DNA of 64,000 bases, taken from the NCBI GenBank assembly GCA_030248215.1, contig JASANG010001527.1, positions 62,001 through 126,000 of the forward strand. The letters run 5' to 3'. This stretch comes from Enoplolaimus lenunculus. Lineage: Eukaryota > Nematoda > Enoplea > Enoplida > Thoracostomopsidae. Positions within the stretch are counted from its first letter, which is position 1; each line of letters begins with the position of its first letter. Shown in pieces: positions 34,885 to 48,049 of the stretch. Both the position numbers and the translations under genes were made by a program. Below the pieces are notes generated by a model that saw only the letters and a list, made by a program, of their open reading frames with translations, had not been told where the DNA came from and ran no database searches.

Positions 34885-35045
34885 AACGCAATTCGTGGAC
34901 CGGCAACTTGTACGCCGAAATTTGATCGACTGGACTATTCGACGCTTACGATTATGCTTAGGTTTAGGATTACGCTTAGAATTATTCATAGGTTTTAGCT
35001 CGCTGTTGAGCGACAACTTGTCGCGAAGCGAACGGTCGTCGATCC
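34885..35045 (-). mobile_element. CGACAA-ended MITE with telomere-like core
   Basis: CAATTCGTGGACCGGCAAC on the left, GCGACAACTTGTCGCGAAGC on the right, and a core of GCTTAGGTTTAGGATTACGC. Same organisation as 53547-53743. Confidence 0.5.
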
Positions 35046-36490
35046 ATCCATAACCTGAGATGGCATCATCCAAATTTGGGTGCTCACTCAAATGCAGCCG
35101 TTTGGTTTGATTCCTGTATAACAATCAATAACGCAGCTTCTTCATTCAACATATATCAATTCGCATTGGGGTGGAGTCCTTGCGTCCATTCCAAACACAC
35201 CTGATCGTGTTCTACTCAAAAGTAACTATACATTTGTTCCGACAACAGAGCAGGGCAATACTTACAACTAAGTTTAACTTGAAAACGAAACATAATTTCA
35301 CGTACAACACTGTCCCAAATTCGGTCAGTTTCCAATATTCAACTTTTCACTGACACCCTTGACTGTCAAAATATCAACACTATATCATACCTATTGATAA
35401 GTTGTAACTAAAATTGACTTCATTCCATTGGCTCAGTAATCACTGAGGTCGACCTTACAAGCGGCACACCGAATGCTGCAGCCATCTCATTGGCTACGCA
35501 GAGCAACGCTTAAATTGGCATGGTTCTAAGTCTTCCAACTATTTCTGGTAGCACATCTACATACGTTCAATTTATGCCGACGATTTTGATAATAAATTAG
35601 TTGCTTTTCGGTAAATTTCCACTAAATCTTTTGAACATAGTTATAGCACCGTTAGTGTTTACAGTTAAGAGTTTTCGAAAAATCCATATAACATTTGCCA
35701 AGTTTCCAAAGCATCATTTCATTATGGACACTTTTAGTATAAGTTTTCATATCGGTCTTGGTCAAGATTGCCGATTGCACCCCCTGTCGCTTGAACGGAT
35801 ATGCCATTCAATGTGCCCCCATGGATCATAGTTCACACCGCAAACTACCCGAAAAACCACCTTTTCGCACAGCAACAAATAGCGCAGCATAAATGAACCA
35901 ATAACAAATCACAAGGAAAAGCTGCCGAATTCTGATTCGCTACTGGAGATTTAAATGACTCGATGATTGAATAGAAACACCAGGAAAAATGAATGCTGAA
36001 ATCTGGTTGGCTGCTTAAATATTCACAGACACCATTAAACATACGCCAGTTTCCGGTTGTTCTTCTAAAGTTCAACCGTACGTTGGGCATAGCTTGTAAA
36101 TATTACCTTGATAGGACCAACGAAGGCTCCCGTTTAAAATAACAGGCATACCCAGTAGAAACTCAGAAAACATTATGCCGAAATATAATTTGATAATTAA
36201 ATGTTCTCATCAGCGAACAAATGTCAGTTTCTAGTTGTCGCTTCGAAGTTCAAATTGTGCGTTAAAAATAAAGTTCGCAACTACTGGCTTTAGCAAAAGT
36301 TACAAGACCAATCACCAACTGGTAATTATTAGAAATTAAATATTTCATAACTGCAGTATCACATTATACAAGATTAAAGTCAATTATTACCATAACGCGT
36401 TCAACTGTTTATGATATAAAGAATTAGCTTTTAGTTACAACAATATTGCTTAGCAATGAACATACAGTCCAGGATTACATATTGCTATGG

Positions 36491-36619
36491 TTATTCGTCT
36501 CGAAAACCTACACAAGGCCGCATTCCATAAGCCCATACCTTAAGCTCCTCCAATAATTTTTGTTCGCGTTGGCGATACGTTTTGTGGTAGAAATATTCCA
36601 GTCCAAAATCAAAAGCCAT
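36491..36619 (-). CDS. 42-codon open frame, unassigned
   Basis: ATG at 36619 to TAA, encoding MAFDFGLEYFYHKTYRQREQ and then a charged segment ending RPCVGFRDE. An acceptor-like TTGTAG stands just before GGAATGG, and a gtatgg donor-like site lies inside after LLEELK, so it may be an exon of a larger gene. About 380 bases downstream of the innexin stop on the same strand; an alternative innexin exon or a chance frame are both possible. Confidence 0.25.
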   Translation of the reverse strand: MAFDFGLEYFYHKTYRQREQKLLEELKVWAYGMRPCVGFRDE

Positions 36620-37000
36620 TCCCTACAATATTTTTACAAAAAAACGCCTTTTGTCCCTCCACCAAGACCGTAACCAATCGTACCCAATTACGTGCCAATT
36701 CAAAATGCTATGCTTGCGTTCATATTTCGTATTACCCGTCGCAGTTATTCATCAATTTTGTTCGTTGAAAAATTACACAAGACCTATCACCAAGTGACAA
36801 TATGGTAGACACAAAAAACAGACATAACCAACCACCCGAAATCAAATCCTTCGTATTTAAATGTCAGTCCAGCGATACACCGCCATACCCATTACTGTTT
36901 GCAGTATCTATGGAACTTTAGTCATTCAAAAGGTACAAGACCTAATCATTAACTAACGATGTCATCGAATACATAACCCGAAAGCAACCGCCGCCAACAC

Positions 37001-40000
37001 TCAAATTTCAGTACGCCGATATGCTGCCAAATTGCCTGGGGACGCATTGCCGTTCGGCGGCGGAGGCGACCCGTCTCCAGACGTCTGATGGCGGTTCGGC
37101 GGCGGCCGATAAGTTGGCAACGTGCCTGGCGCTGACTTTTTCGGTATCCAAAATTTTTCATCTTCTTCAGCCTCAGTTAGTGTCAGTGCATACGGTGGTC
37201 GCCGCTGATCCGACGACGGCGGTGGTGGAGCGTCGCTTCCGACTTTTGGCGGACTGGCGCCTTTGCCGCCACCACCGCCATCGGTCAAGTCCCGCTCGGC
37301 CGCCGCCAAATCTCGGCCATCGACGGGAGCGGTTGGATTGAACCTTCGATTTCGATCAACCAAGACTTCATTAAGTTCATTATCCCCGGCCTCGCCAGGG
37401 TTATTCCGTTTTGGTCGAAACCGCAGCACCGAATCCAACGCATTCTTCGAGTCACCGCCTTTTTCCTCGTCGTCTTTCGGCGGCGGTGGCTTATCCCCGC
37501 TATCTTGAGTGCCGCCGCCTCCGCCAAGCCCGAGGGCGGACCGAGCAGCGGCCCGATGGCCTTCAGACGACAACTCTGTCGACGTACCTTTCCGAACTTG
37601 TTCTTCAATGCCGTAGAACGAACACCACAGTGATACTACTAAATCAGTCCCGAATATAATGCTAGTATGCATTGCTACCATCCTAATCACGAACATACCA
37701 TCGGTCCGCAGGTAACTATTCACAAATCTATCGATAAGCCTAATCGAATCGGGGTCGTTCCGACTGAAAGGTAAGTCTGATAGCTCTAGATGCCGAGCAA
37801 TGTACCATCGCGAGAACCACGGCAGAATAAGAAGGCTGCTCCAGTACACCAATGACAAGAGGGTAAGTACAGCAAGGATTAGGAACCAAAACCATAGAAA
37901 TACGAATATTTTTTCGTTGAACAAATTGATCACCAACACACATTGAATGGTGAACTGTTGGACGTTAGAGCCAACGGCGCGGACCTGAAAATAAGTACGA
38001 ATCCTTGTTACAATGGCTGCAATATTTACGTACAACACCAACTTCTTAAATAAATATGATAGCCAGGGTTACCAGAAAAAAGAATTTGTAGTTAAACTTT
38101 TCGGCAGAGCACAGACAAAAACAATATCCCCACAACTCGAGGTACTTGTTTAGTTTCACTCACAATAGTGTTTAATTTGATTAAACGCAACACGCCACGC
38201 CCCCAACACTTACTATTTATTATTTTGCTAAACATAAGCTTTAAGCTTAGACAGTTGTTTCGGCTTACGCTAAACGTGAGCCAAAGCCTTGAAGAATACT
38301 TTATATATAAATATACCAGGGTGCAACCGGATACCGAAAACTGACGGACCTGGAGAAGCATAATGAGTTCAAATCTAAATACTGGATTGCATTCCAATAT
38401 TAGAACGTAGCTTATAATTTTGCTTTCCACGGCTTAAGGTACCCAATGTGTTTACATTACAAAATTTAGCATTCCATGCCGATGCATATCTAACACTTTA
38501 ACAACGTTCCTATTATACTATTCTAAGTTATTGTAGCGTTGCATTCAGTTGCAATATTGGTTTTGCACATGTACCTGTTAAGGGCATTCAGTTTTCGGTA
38601 CATACTATAAAACAAAGCAGGCTAAGGTCAGGGACGGGAGTCTCAGTCTCAGTATTTGGCATGTCTCGGTTCCTTGAGTCTGGGTTTCTTGAGTGTCGGT
38701 GCTTAGGAAGCGACACTTGAAGTCGAGGATTCATCAAATGCTGGTAGATCTGTAAAAAGCAGAAGTTAATATTGTTCAAGGAAGCAATGCCTAATGAAAA
38801 AAATCGCTATGAATCTATGAATTTTCATAGTTACGCAATAATTATTAGCAGATATTCTGAAAACACACAAAAAACTATGAAAAAACACAAAATACTATTA
38901 AAAAGCATTAGAACTAATTTATTTTAAAAATTTATTCTCTTCGGTGATGATCAAAAGTTGACCGAGACCGAAACTTTCCATGGCCGTCTAAACCCATCCC
39001 TGGCTCGGTTACGGCTATTATTTTCGATTAGACTTATGCTTAGCTATAGACCCATTTTTTCGCTGAAGTTTAGGCTTAGCCTTAGGAATAATAGAAATAT
39101 GCTGGGACATATTCTGTTACGCCCGTAAAATAACACTCGTCATCGTAATATCCGCCAAGTTAAAATACCGGAGCCGGAGTCGGGTGTCGATTTTTGCCGG
39201 AGCCGGATATCCGGTCACACCTTGATATATATTAAGTTATACAGTTATACACGTATTAAGTTTTGCGGAAATCGTTCAACCCTTTTTAGTTCCGTAACGT
39301 AAACGTTTCGAAGTGGGCCTAAACTTTCCGCAAAATTATTCAAAACGAAACCTTTGAGATTTGCTGATTATGGTTCAGCGCACACCCTGTACCCATAGAC
39401 CACGATTCTTAACACAGCAGCCCATCCGAAGCCTGACACTACAATACATATTAACCGCCCCAGCGACGACGTTCAACATAACAAGTCCTCCCCAATACTC
39501 AACTCAAAATCCGACAATCTCCCCTACTGGTTCCTTCTACTCACCGCCGACTCCTACCTCAGTACTTCCAACCACCACCGCACTCACCTCAAAATCACAC
39601 AACGTCACCCTCGGAAACGACCCAGTCGAATGCCATGTTGTACCATTCAAGATATCACCCAGCGCCCCGAATCCATAATAACTATAATCGTCAGGATCAT
39701 TCGGCCCAGGGGTGATTAAAAATCGATTCAGCAGCACAAATTGAACAATAACGTTTAAGAAAAAACACATCTTTGTAAACAAATAAACGAACGTTACGTA
39801 GCACGCGGAGTATGGAGCGTTCAAGCATCGCAAGTACGAATGCGGGGTGAGGCGCCGACGCTCGGAGCGTCGATGAAACTGAAGAGCGTTTTTCATGTGA
39901 ACCGTTAAGACTTTAATGGTATTTTTGCGGATATCAGGTTTGATGTTGTTCGTGTTGGTCGCCATGTTTACAATGTTGTCGAGTTTGATGCCTGGAAGGA

Positions 40001-42821
40001 AGTATAACAAAATCTATACTACGGCTTTGTGTTGTGTTTGTATTGAGGTTTTTGAGTGTCTGGGATATTGTTAGCCCAACCCTAACGAGTGACAAACAAT
40101 TTACTGTTTCACTCGTTAGGGCGAGGCTAACGGAGAAACAGTGGTTAGTGTGACGCTAACGAGTGTACATTTTAAAATGTGTACATGAGGTAATCCGAAC
40201 ACCGGTACATATCGGTGGCAGTCACTCAAAACTTATTGCGAACTTTGCATACGTAATTTATGTAAGCAAACGAATTTTCAGAGCTGGTCTGAGCGACACG
40301 CAAATCAGGATGATTCGGCCCCGTCGTATAAATCATATGAAATCAACCAAACTACATGCACCCGTCCTATCCTAGTCTGGATGCCCCCCCTCGCCAGGTG
40401 TTAAAGTTGCTGTTAGGAATGCGCATAATGGTCAATAATTTGTGTTTTAAATACCTTAGTTTAGTAAGGTATGGTAAATACTTAAAAGGACTAAAAATAT
40501 CAACTCTTGTACACTTTCCACCACATTTAAGGTTAAGACTTAGGTTTGCATAAAGGCTTGAACAAAGCTTTCAATTTCTTTAAGACTACTTAGGTTTAGG
40601 TAAACGTTTTCCCAAACCTAACACAAAGTTTAAGGCCAAGCCTAAGCCTAAACCTTTGGGGGAGTGTAAATGAGTTGAATTATGTAATAGAAATAGCGCC
40701 AAACTTTACGCCCGTCATAGAATTCACTATAAGCTACAACGCATATTGCCAGTGAAAATATTTTCTTCCAACTACTTTTTTTCGCATCTTTTCTATTAAA
40801 TAACGTCAAAAACAACCCTCTGCCAATTGATGACGTTTTGTTTTTAGCCTAAACCTAGAGTCTAACCTTACCGATACGAAACCAAACCAAATTCTTTTCT
40901 GCACCCATTATTATGATCCGAAGCCAACAAAAAAAATTACGTACCCGAATGTCCAGAGAGCATTTTCCAAATAATTGCCGGTAACCAAAAACACGCTGCT
41001 TCAATGACTAAAAAGAACGGTACCCATTGATAATAGGATATGCGTTGCCGATGACGTAATAGTTCATCGGTTGGGATTTCAGCTTGTGAAAATGGAAGAA
41101 AGTACGTATCTTGTGCCCAACAGTAATTTTCAGCATACTAAAATTTAAAACACAGATAAACACTTAAAAAGAAAAGGATAATGAATTTAATCCAAGAGCT
41201 AACAAAGATTCATTTCCAGTACCTTAAGTCAGATATTAATATACATGATATTTCAATATGAATTAAAACTTAATCGCACCAAGAATGCATTATACAAGAG
41301 TATGCAACTCGTAGGGTTTCGAATGGTACACAATGTACCACCGGGCGTTGCGTTTTGGCCGAACCCCCCTTATTTAGAAGGAGAGTCGCTATCACATGCA
41401 ATACATTTAAATTAAATCATAAGCAGAGTACTTTGGATGCCGTATACATACAGTGCCATGGTTCGCACAACTTTTTTCCCCTATAAATAAGGGGTGTGTA
41501 GGTCAAAAACGCAACTTGCGCTGGGCACATTCTTATGTACGCAGAATATACTCAGTTGCACACTCTTGTGTAAATCATCTGTTATAATCGCACAAATTTA
41601 TCAACTACATAAACACTTTGGCCAATGTTACTTTAAGGAGCGTAACAGTAGATTAAGCGTATTCCTAAGCGTATTCCTAAGCCTAAGCCTAAGCCTAAGC
41701 GTTGCAAAAATGTGTTTCTAAGCCTAAACCTAAGCCTAAGCCTAAACAAAAAAGCAATGTAGAGTCTAAACCAACTCTTTTACCGACCCACCAGAAACCT
41801 TGACGCCCCTTAAAGTAACATGGGGGAAAACTTTCGTAGCGGTTTGTTTATTGAGTTGTACTTTCTGGCACGTAAACCTAATTTTATCAAATACACTCAT
41901 AAATAGCAAGTTTTCTTATATAAAACAAAAAACAAAAAACTAAGGTATGTGACTATAAACAACCAGCTTACAGTTGGTGTTGAAGATCGAAATTGTTTTC
42001 ATCGCCTTTCAGCGATGCTTAACAAAACAATGGATCGAAAATACTGTGTTCGGCTCTGTCGACATTCTAACCCCTAATCTTTTCAATGTAAAACAGTACA
42101 AAGTATTAAAGTAATTATATCAGAGTTTTAATCGAAGCAGCAGAAACTGTACGTAGAGCTATCGACAGCGGAATTTGAGCTCGAAGTTATCTGAGACAAT
42201 GATTTCTGTCACATGAACCGCATGCTGGCTAAAAATCGGTGGGCTACGACGGTACTTTTATCCAGCCCCTCCTTGAAAAGAAACGGCACGTAAACTAATG
42301 ACAAAAGTGACTACGTATTATATAATTGTAACATAGAGGCAATTTTTACATATACATATCAGCTTCTCGTGACTTCCGCTGATCGTTCCACATACAAATT
42401 TAAGTTTTTGAAAAATTCAATTTTTTAAGGTCCAATGATCCCCCCGCTGGGACCTAAAAAACTTTTTGTCAAAAAATTACACAAATTACGTATATATACA
42501 CCAGGGTGCAACCGGAATTCCGGTTCCGGTTCCGGCATTTTTTCACCTTCCGGTTCCGGTAAATTGTAATTCCGGTTGCACCCTGATATACACACCATTC
42601 GACAATTCCGGCGAGCACTAGCAGCTTACCTGTTCCCATCCGCTCGGAAACACTTCTGGCATCATACACTCAATCGGTTTGCCACCAAATTGCTTAAAAC
42701 TGACCAATATCGATAAAGCAATCAGTAAATTGCTTGTAATAAAATAATGCAACCGATCGATTACGTCATCGTCGTCACGGGTTTTAAATATCGAAAACGA
42801 TCCCAACACTTCTTTCAACAT
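37001..42821 (-). CDS. Innexin gap-junction protein with long Gly/Pro-rich tail
   Basis: Subunit of invertebrate gap junctions in the plasma membrane. Exons 42630-42821, 40945-41137, 39588-39991 and 37001-37984 join with matching phases (0, 1, 0) into 590 residues. Seen: N-terminus [14 protein letters not shown]1 then [13 protein letters not shown]; first loop with two Cys (PIECM and [14 protein letters not shown]); the signature [13 protein letters not shown]3 ([20 protein letters not shown]); second loop with two Cys ([12 protein letters not shown] and [15 protein letters not shown]); TM4 ([14 protein letters not shown]). About 200 residues follow, with GGGGG, PPPP and acidic stretches; most innexins have a shorter tail. 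The second to fourth exons carry almost all of the fold, so the identification is firm, but which innexin it is cannot be said. Confidence 0.93.
40070..40165. repeat. Inverted repeat in innexin intron
   Basis: CCCTAACGAGTGA and TCACTCGTTAGGG face each other across about 16 bases; another CTAACGAGTG follows. Hairpin or small transposon remnant. Confidence 0.5.
41620..41826 (+). mobile_element. Telomere-like-core MITE with the longest exact CCTAAG run
   Basis: TTGGCCAATGTTACTTTAAG start, CGCCCCTTAAAGTAACATGG end, and two CCTAAGCCTAAGCCTAAGCG-type runs. Lies in the first innexin intron. Confidence 0.8.
42502..42585. mobile_element. 84-bp hAT-like MITE with exact 8-bp duplication
   Basis: CAGGGTGCAACCGGAATTCC to GGAATT-like TTCCGGTTGCACCCTG, flanked on both sides by ATATACAC (42494-42501, 42586-42593). 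The interior is almost only CCGGTTCCGGT words. In the innexin first intron, 44 bases from the exon 1 donor. Confidence 0.85.
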
Positions 42822-43776
42822 AATTCACAACGATTTTAAATTGAAAATTACGTATATTTTAAAATATTTAAAAATTGAAAGAAAATAATTGTCTTGAAGT
42901 AAAGCCAAAATAACTTAAAATGTAAAGTTAAAATTGAAAAATGATAATCGAAACCGAAGCCAGTCTTAAAAGAACTAATATTAGATTTGGTGCACTTTCG
43001 TCATGCTTTTACGCTTATGCTAAGGTCAAGGCTTGTCTGTACCTAAATGGAAGCCTAAACTTAAGCTTAAAGCTTTATCTATGTCTAAGATGATACCTCG
43101 ACAAAACCTAACCATAAGCCTAAGCCTTATAACGTAAAACGTGAGGGAATTGTACAAGGCCCAAAATTTTCTATGCGTTCGGGGCAGTCCCAACTTATCT
43201 CGCCCAATCGGCACGCTACTTGCAACTTGAAATTGAAAACCCCTTCGTGTCAACAAAAAGTAAATTCCAAACCGCACCTGCCCTACTTAAATCTGATCAT
43301 AAACAGCGGAATAATCAAAAACGTTCAATATTTTAATTTAATAGTTTTCCTCAATAAATTCTCCCCGTCACAATGAATTTATTTTAACAAAACCAAACGC
43401 AGCCGGTGTCGTGCGGTATTTTCTCCAGCCATATTTCACGTCACCCCCCCACTCCCCGCTCCAAATCCTATATTTTTCTCCATTGCCATATGTTTTGTAC
43501 CCTTAGCACTTGGAAAAAACCTATTTTTTCGACTTAATCCTGAGGGCAGCGTGGTTTATCTATAGAATTATCTAATTTTTTATATTCTACTCACAGAGCC
43601 TACAAGGGTTTGGAATTTTATCCATATACGTAGGTACGGGTAATATTTCAAAGAACATCGTCGAATATACGAACATTAAATCAAGTTTCAAGGGAATGAC
43701 TGGGTTAAGCTGCAACTATATTGCAATAGTTCAAAGCAGACGAAGACAAACCAAACCAACGCACTTGCATAACGAT

Positions 43777-43842
43777 AACACAAACATTTATTATTTGAAA
43801 ATCAATTAGCTTCATTATTTGAAAATCAATTAGCTTCATATA
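43777..43842. repeat. 24-bp tandem duplication
   Basis: ATTATTTGAAAATCAATTAG followed by CTTC occurs twice in direct succession. Confidence 0.85.
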
Positions 43843-44059
43843 ATGGCTTCAGTCAATATCACGTTTTAAAATAGGAGCACTAAACCATAGTCTCACCACC
43901 AAAGACTACTTTGAAAGCAACGATTTAAACAGAAGTATTATGTAACCATAAAAACTAAGCATTGAAAATTTAAAACCACAAAACTTTATTTCACATATCC
44001 AGATATGAAAAAGGCTTAGAAACTCATCACATTTGTTTCCGACTTCCGGTACTGGTTCA

Positions 44060-44550
44060 TGTCACAGTGGGACATTACCCGCGGGTAATCGCGGGTCGGG
44101 TAAACAATTTCAGGCGCGGGTAAAGATTTGTATCACGCGGGTAAAAATTGGCAGTTCTTTCCCGCGCCAACTTTTTATTTGTTAACGTGCAAAACATACC
44201 CTAGTAACTAATGTAGTGACCCGAATAAGAGGGGGGCGGATATTTATTTGGTCTCTCCGAAGGGTACCCCCTGTTATTCGGTTACGGACTGTTATATATT
44301 TTTAACCCGCCCTCCACCACCGCTTACTGATATATCCAGTATTGCAACTAACGAAAACGGACACCTCCGCCGCAACCAAAACTTCACTAAAGTACAAATC
44401 ACCAGCAATCTTTAAAATTCTGGATTAACTTCAGTCGCGGGTAAAAGGTTGGTCGCGGGTAGATCTTTTTAGCGCGGGTAAACCCGCGGGTAACAAATTC
44501 ACATTTGCGTGGGTAAAGCGCGGGTTGGGTAAAAAATCCTTGCTCACTTC
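44060..44550. mobile_element. GCGGGTA-rich element of unknown class
   Basis: Clusters of CGCGGGTAA words at both ends enclose an AT-rich middle. Similar flanks (CTTCCGGTACTGGTTCATG at 44041, CTTCCAACTCTGGTTCATG at 44547) suggest a duplicated target of about 20 bases or insertion into a repeat. Confidence 0.45.
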
Positions 44551-47059
44551 CAACTCTGGTTCATGCAGAAAATTGACTATCAGCTCCGGTATCCCTATTT
44601 CGACAACCGGACTCGCGCTGATCTGAAAGAAAACGATAAAATATGGCAGGGATGAAAATACAGCCGGACACTGGTAGGTTTTAATGAAAATTTCACATTT
44701 TCTTCATTTGTGATGCTAACAATAAATGTAGGAGGAGAAATTTCAAACAACAGATAAGCTTGGGTTACACTATCCTATTCACTCTAAAGCTAAAAAGAAC
44801 ACATCTGAAATCAACATGCAAGTTTCACTCTCTGAAGATGAGCAGCAGATCCGTAACGACGTGTGTAGTTGAACCGCCGCCCTTCTGCGAGTTTCTTTTC
44901 TATTCAGTGGACAAATTCATGACACTGAAACAAGTCTATGCCTAGCAAAATTTCAATTACCACAGTCTACCTATATACCTAGTTTATTCGGTGTACAAAA
45001 TTGCTAGGCGGTTGTTCCAATGCATAATATAGTAAAATGTTATTTAAAGAGTCGTACGTAACTTTTGTACCACGAGCCCTGTTGCTTTAAAAATAGTACC
45101 GTTGAACTCAGCGCGTCGAGATCCATAAAATAAGCCGAATTCATTAAATTCCTAGGGGTCCACATTCCGTACCTCTACCACTTGTTTGTCCCCTCAAAAA
45201 ATAACTATTTTTGATTGCCATGTTGCGTGAAACTGTCAAGGATTTATATTATCGAAGTAGACACCTTTTATTACGAGTTTCAAGCGACAACTGTGCCATG
45301 CGAACGCATGAATACTTATAAATCCCAATGATGACGCTGCACATCGGTAAAAATTGCTTATGCTTCTGTGTGCAGTGCTTTCACGCCGTCCGTTGCTATG
45401 TAACCGCTATTAATTTATTCCACATTGGGTTACAAACCAATTGTTTATGTAACATTTGAATATATCCTTGAATCAAATATACGCTTGTATTTGCGGCTAC
45501 AACGTCCAGCCAATCGCAAGCTTAAAACCAAAAAAGTGCACATGCGCAGTGTAACCAGACACTGGTAAAAATATAAAACAAACACCAGGGCCCGAACGAT
45601 AAGATACATATACAATACATACATATATTATATATCATATATGAATAATATACAATATAATACATATATAATATATAATATATAAAATTGGCACAGGCGG
45701 AACCCAGGGAGGCCCACCCAGGCCTGGGATGCTTAACAGGGACTAAATCCAAACTTTTTCTGTTCACATTTAGTGCTAACAGTTTTGGATCTACAAATTT
45801 TAACGAGGGCTAATTACTGTTACCCTCCTTCCGTCCAAATTTTTTTTGGATGTGCCGTTATATTAAAAGAATGTACATACATATAAAACACTATATAAAC
45901 ATACATACATATATATATTTTGATAATTACAATGAGATATTTGATATCCTTTATGCCATTAAACGAGAAAAAATCACTACGGGCAGATGTTAAAAGCAAA
46001 CGTTATGGAACCCTTGAGGCGCGTATCCTCTAGGATTTCATTTTCTGACGGCATTACTTAATGTAAATGATAATTTCCTGGCCTCTATGATCCATAGTTT
46101 AATTCGATTGCCATGTATTGTTTTTCCGATCTGTACAGAAATTTTCGGAGTAAATATATTCCCTCTATTCTTCCCTTGTATGTGTATCCCTTGAGAAAAA
46201 AAACTGATACTGCCAAATGAGGGTAAGATAAATATACGTATATTGGTCTGAGACCAAAATGGTGTTGTCGAGATGGTTTTACTGAAGCTGGGCCCGGTTT
46301 GTGTAGGTGCAGTACAGCTGGTTCAAAATATTGTACTCGAAGTGGAAATGTCTCCGAAAAAAATGACATAGGACTTAGAGGATCGAAGCCGGATTCCACA
46401 CATAATTATTAATTATAGGCCGTCGTCTAATCCGAAAAATTCAACGGTCAACATTATACCTATACAGAGGCGGTCGGGCCATATCGGCGTACATAATTGA
46501 GGGAACTTGTTTAGTTCCCCCACACTAGCATTAATTTGACAACCCTAAAAAGTTTCCACACATTTATAGGCTAGACGCCCTGTAGTTTCCAGAGCACCTA
46601 AGCTGAATTCCAATTGATTGAGTCCCCCTGGCGCTCTTAACTACGGGCTCGGCAAGAAGTACATATATAGTTAGCACGTACTTTTGGTGAAATTATTGGA
46701 GCATACCTCCAAATGTCACAGTGCCCCCTAATTATCACGGTGCAGTGTAGCCCCAGTTCAAACGTACAATGTGCCCCGGTTCAAAAGTACAATGTCCCGA
46801 TTAAGCAAGTTTAACTGAAGACCTTTCCCATCAGTCCGTCGCTCTGCAGTTACACTTGCGGTGATAACCCGGGGCGCGGAAGCGCATTCAGAAACGAAAG
46901 CACTAACTCGGGGCGTGCATTTTATAACATTGAAAGAAACTACGCGAGCGAAACGCCATATGTAATTATAATATTTTGTAAGGCAGAGCGCGAGTGAACT
47001 TACTAATTTAATTTTTGTACAAAATTAGCCGTTGTCGGTTTTGTGTCGCATACAAAAGG

Positions 47060-48049
47060 GGGTCTTTTCGATTCTCCCCCAGCTGGCGTTTGCCCGAAAA
47101 TGGTTGGATTTTGAAAATTTTTGCATTTTTGAGGTTCTCAATAGCTCTCCTGGTCGCTCCACAGCCAAATTTGAATTATAAAAAAATCGATTTTTAAGGT
47201 TCTAAAACCTCCCCTTGGGAATTGAGACCCAAAAAATTATTAAAACTCAGACAAATAATATATCATTTTACGCATCTTGTAGAGCTGTGCTGAATGGTGT
47301 CAAATTTTTTACAATCAAAAGCCTGGCTAACGAGTTATGGCCAAAAAACTAATTTGGCGCGCTTTCAACGTTTTGGGGCGGCGCCAAATCAGTTTTTGAC
47401 CATAACTCGTTAGCCAGACGTCTGACTGCGAAAAATTTGACACCACACAGCTCAGCTCCTTAAGCTGCGTGGAATGGTATATAATTTGTCTAACTTTTGA
47501 TAATTTTTTTTTGGGTTCAAGAAAACCTTTTACAATCTTCATATGCTTCAACCTGGGGAAACACCACAATGCACACCTCACTGAAAAATTTCTTTTATTA
47601 CCTTCTTTATTTTGTTTTTAAATGTTATCTTATCTTAAGAAAAATTGTAAGCCAGCGAGTGTAGCGAGCGAGAAAATTTGTTGACATTTAGCAGCCTGGT
47701 GGTTAGTCTGAAGCGATTTAAAAAAATCGCTGAAAGGTAGGATATTGTCAAACGTGCAAGCGGAGCAAGCGAGAAGAGCCAGACGTATTTCACAACTTCG
47801 GAGGTTTTTGTTTCATCCGATTAGAGCCCCGGCTCTTTTGGGGTGGCCCCCCAAATGGATATAATGGGGGGTGGGTGGCTGTTATGGCACTGGAGGGACA
47901 TTGGGACTTCAAAAATAGAATTTTTCAAAAATTCAAATTTGGGCGTAGAATGATCAGGGGAGGTCATGAGAACCTCAAATACGAACAATTTTTTTAAAAT
48001 CCATCCATTTTGGGGCAAACACCGGCTTTGGAGATAACCGAAAAGACCC
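47060..48049. mobile_element. GGGTCTTTTC foldback DNA element, about 990 bp
   Basis: Inverted ends GGGTCTTTTCGATTCTCCC and GGAGATAACCGAAAAGACCC, with inner inverted words for GTTTGCCCGAAAATGG. TACAAAAG/TACAAAGG flanks suggest an 8-bp duplication. A second, central palindrome (about 47320-47430) reads GCTAACGAGTTATGGCC...GGCGCC...CATAACTCGTTAGC. No transposase frame. Confidence 0.7.

Larger units (their letters stand above)
24525..36490. other. Intergenic block dominated by short transposons
   Basis: No host gene recognised. Contents listed separately are MITEs of five families, SINE heads and simple repeats. Between them, AT-rich unique sequence with many short telomere-like CCTAAG runs (for example 24960-25050, 33230-33360). 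A 97-codon minus frame at 33876-34169, rich in hydrophobic residues, could not be assigned. Confidence 0.6.
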
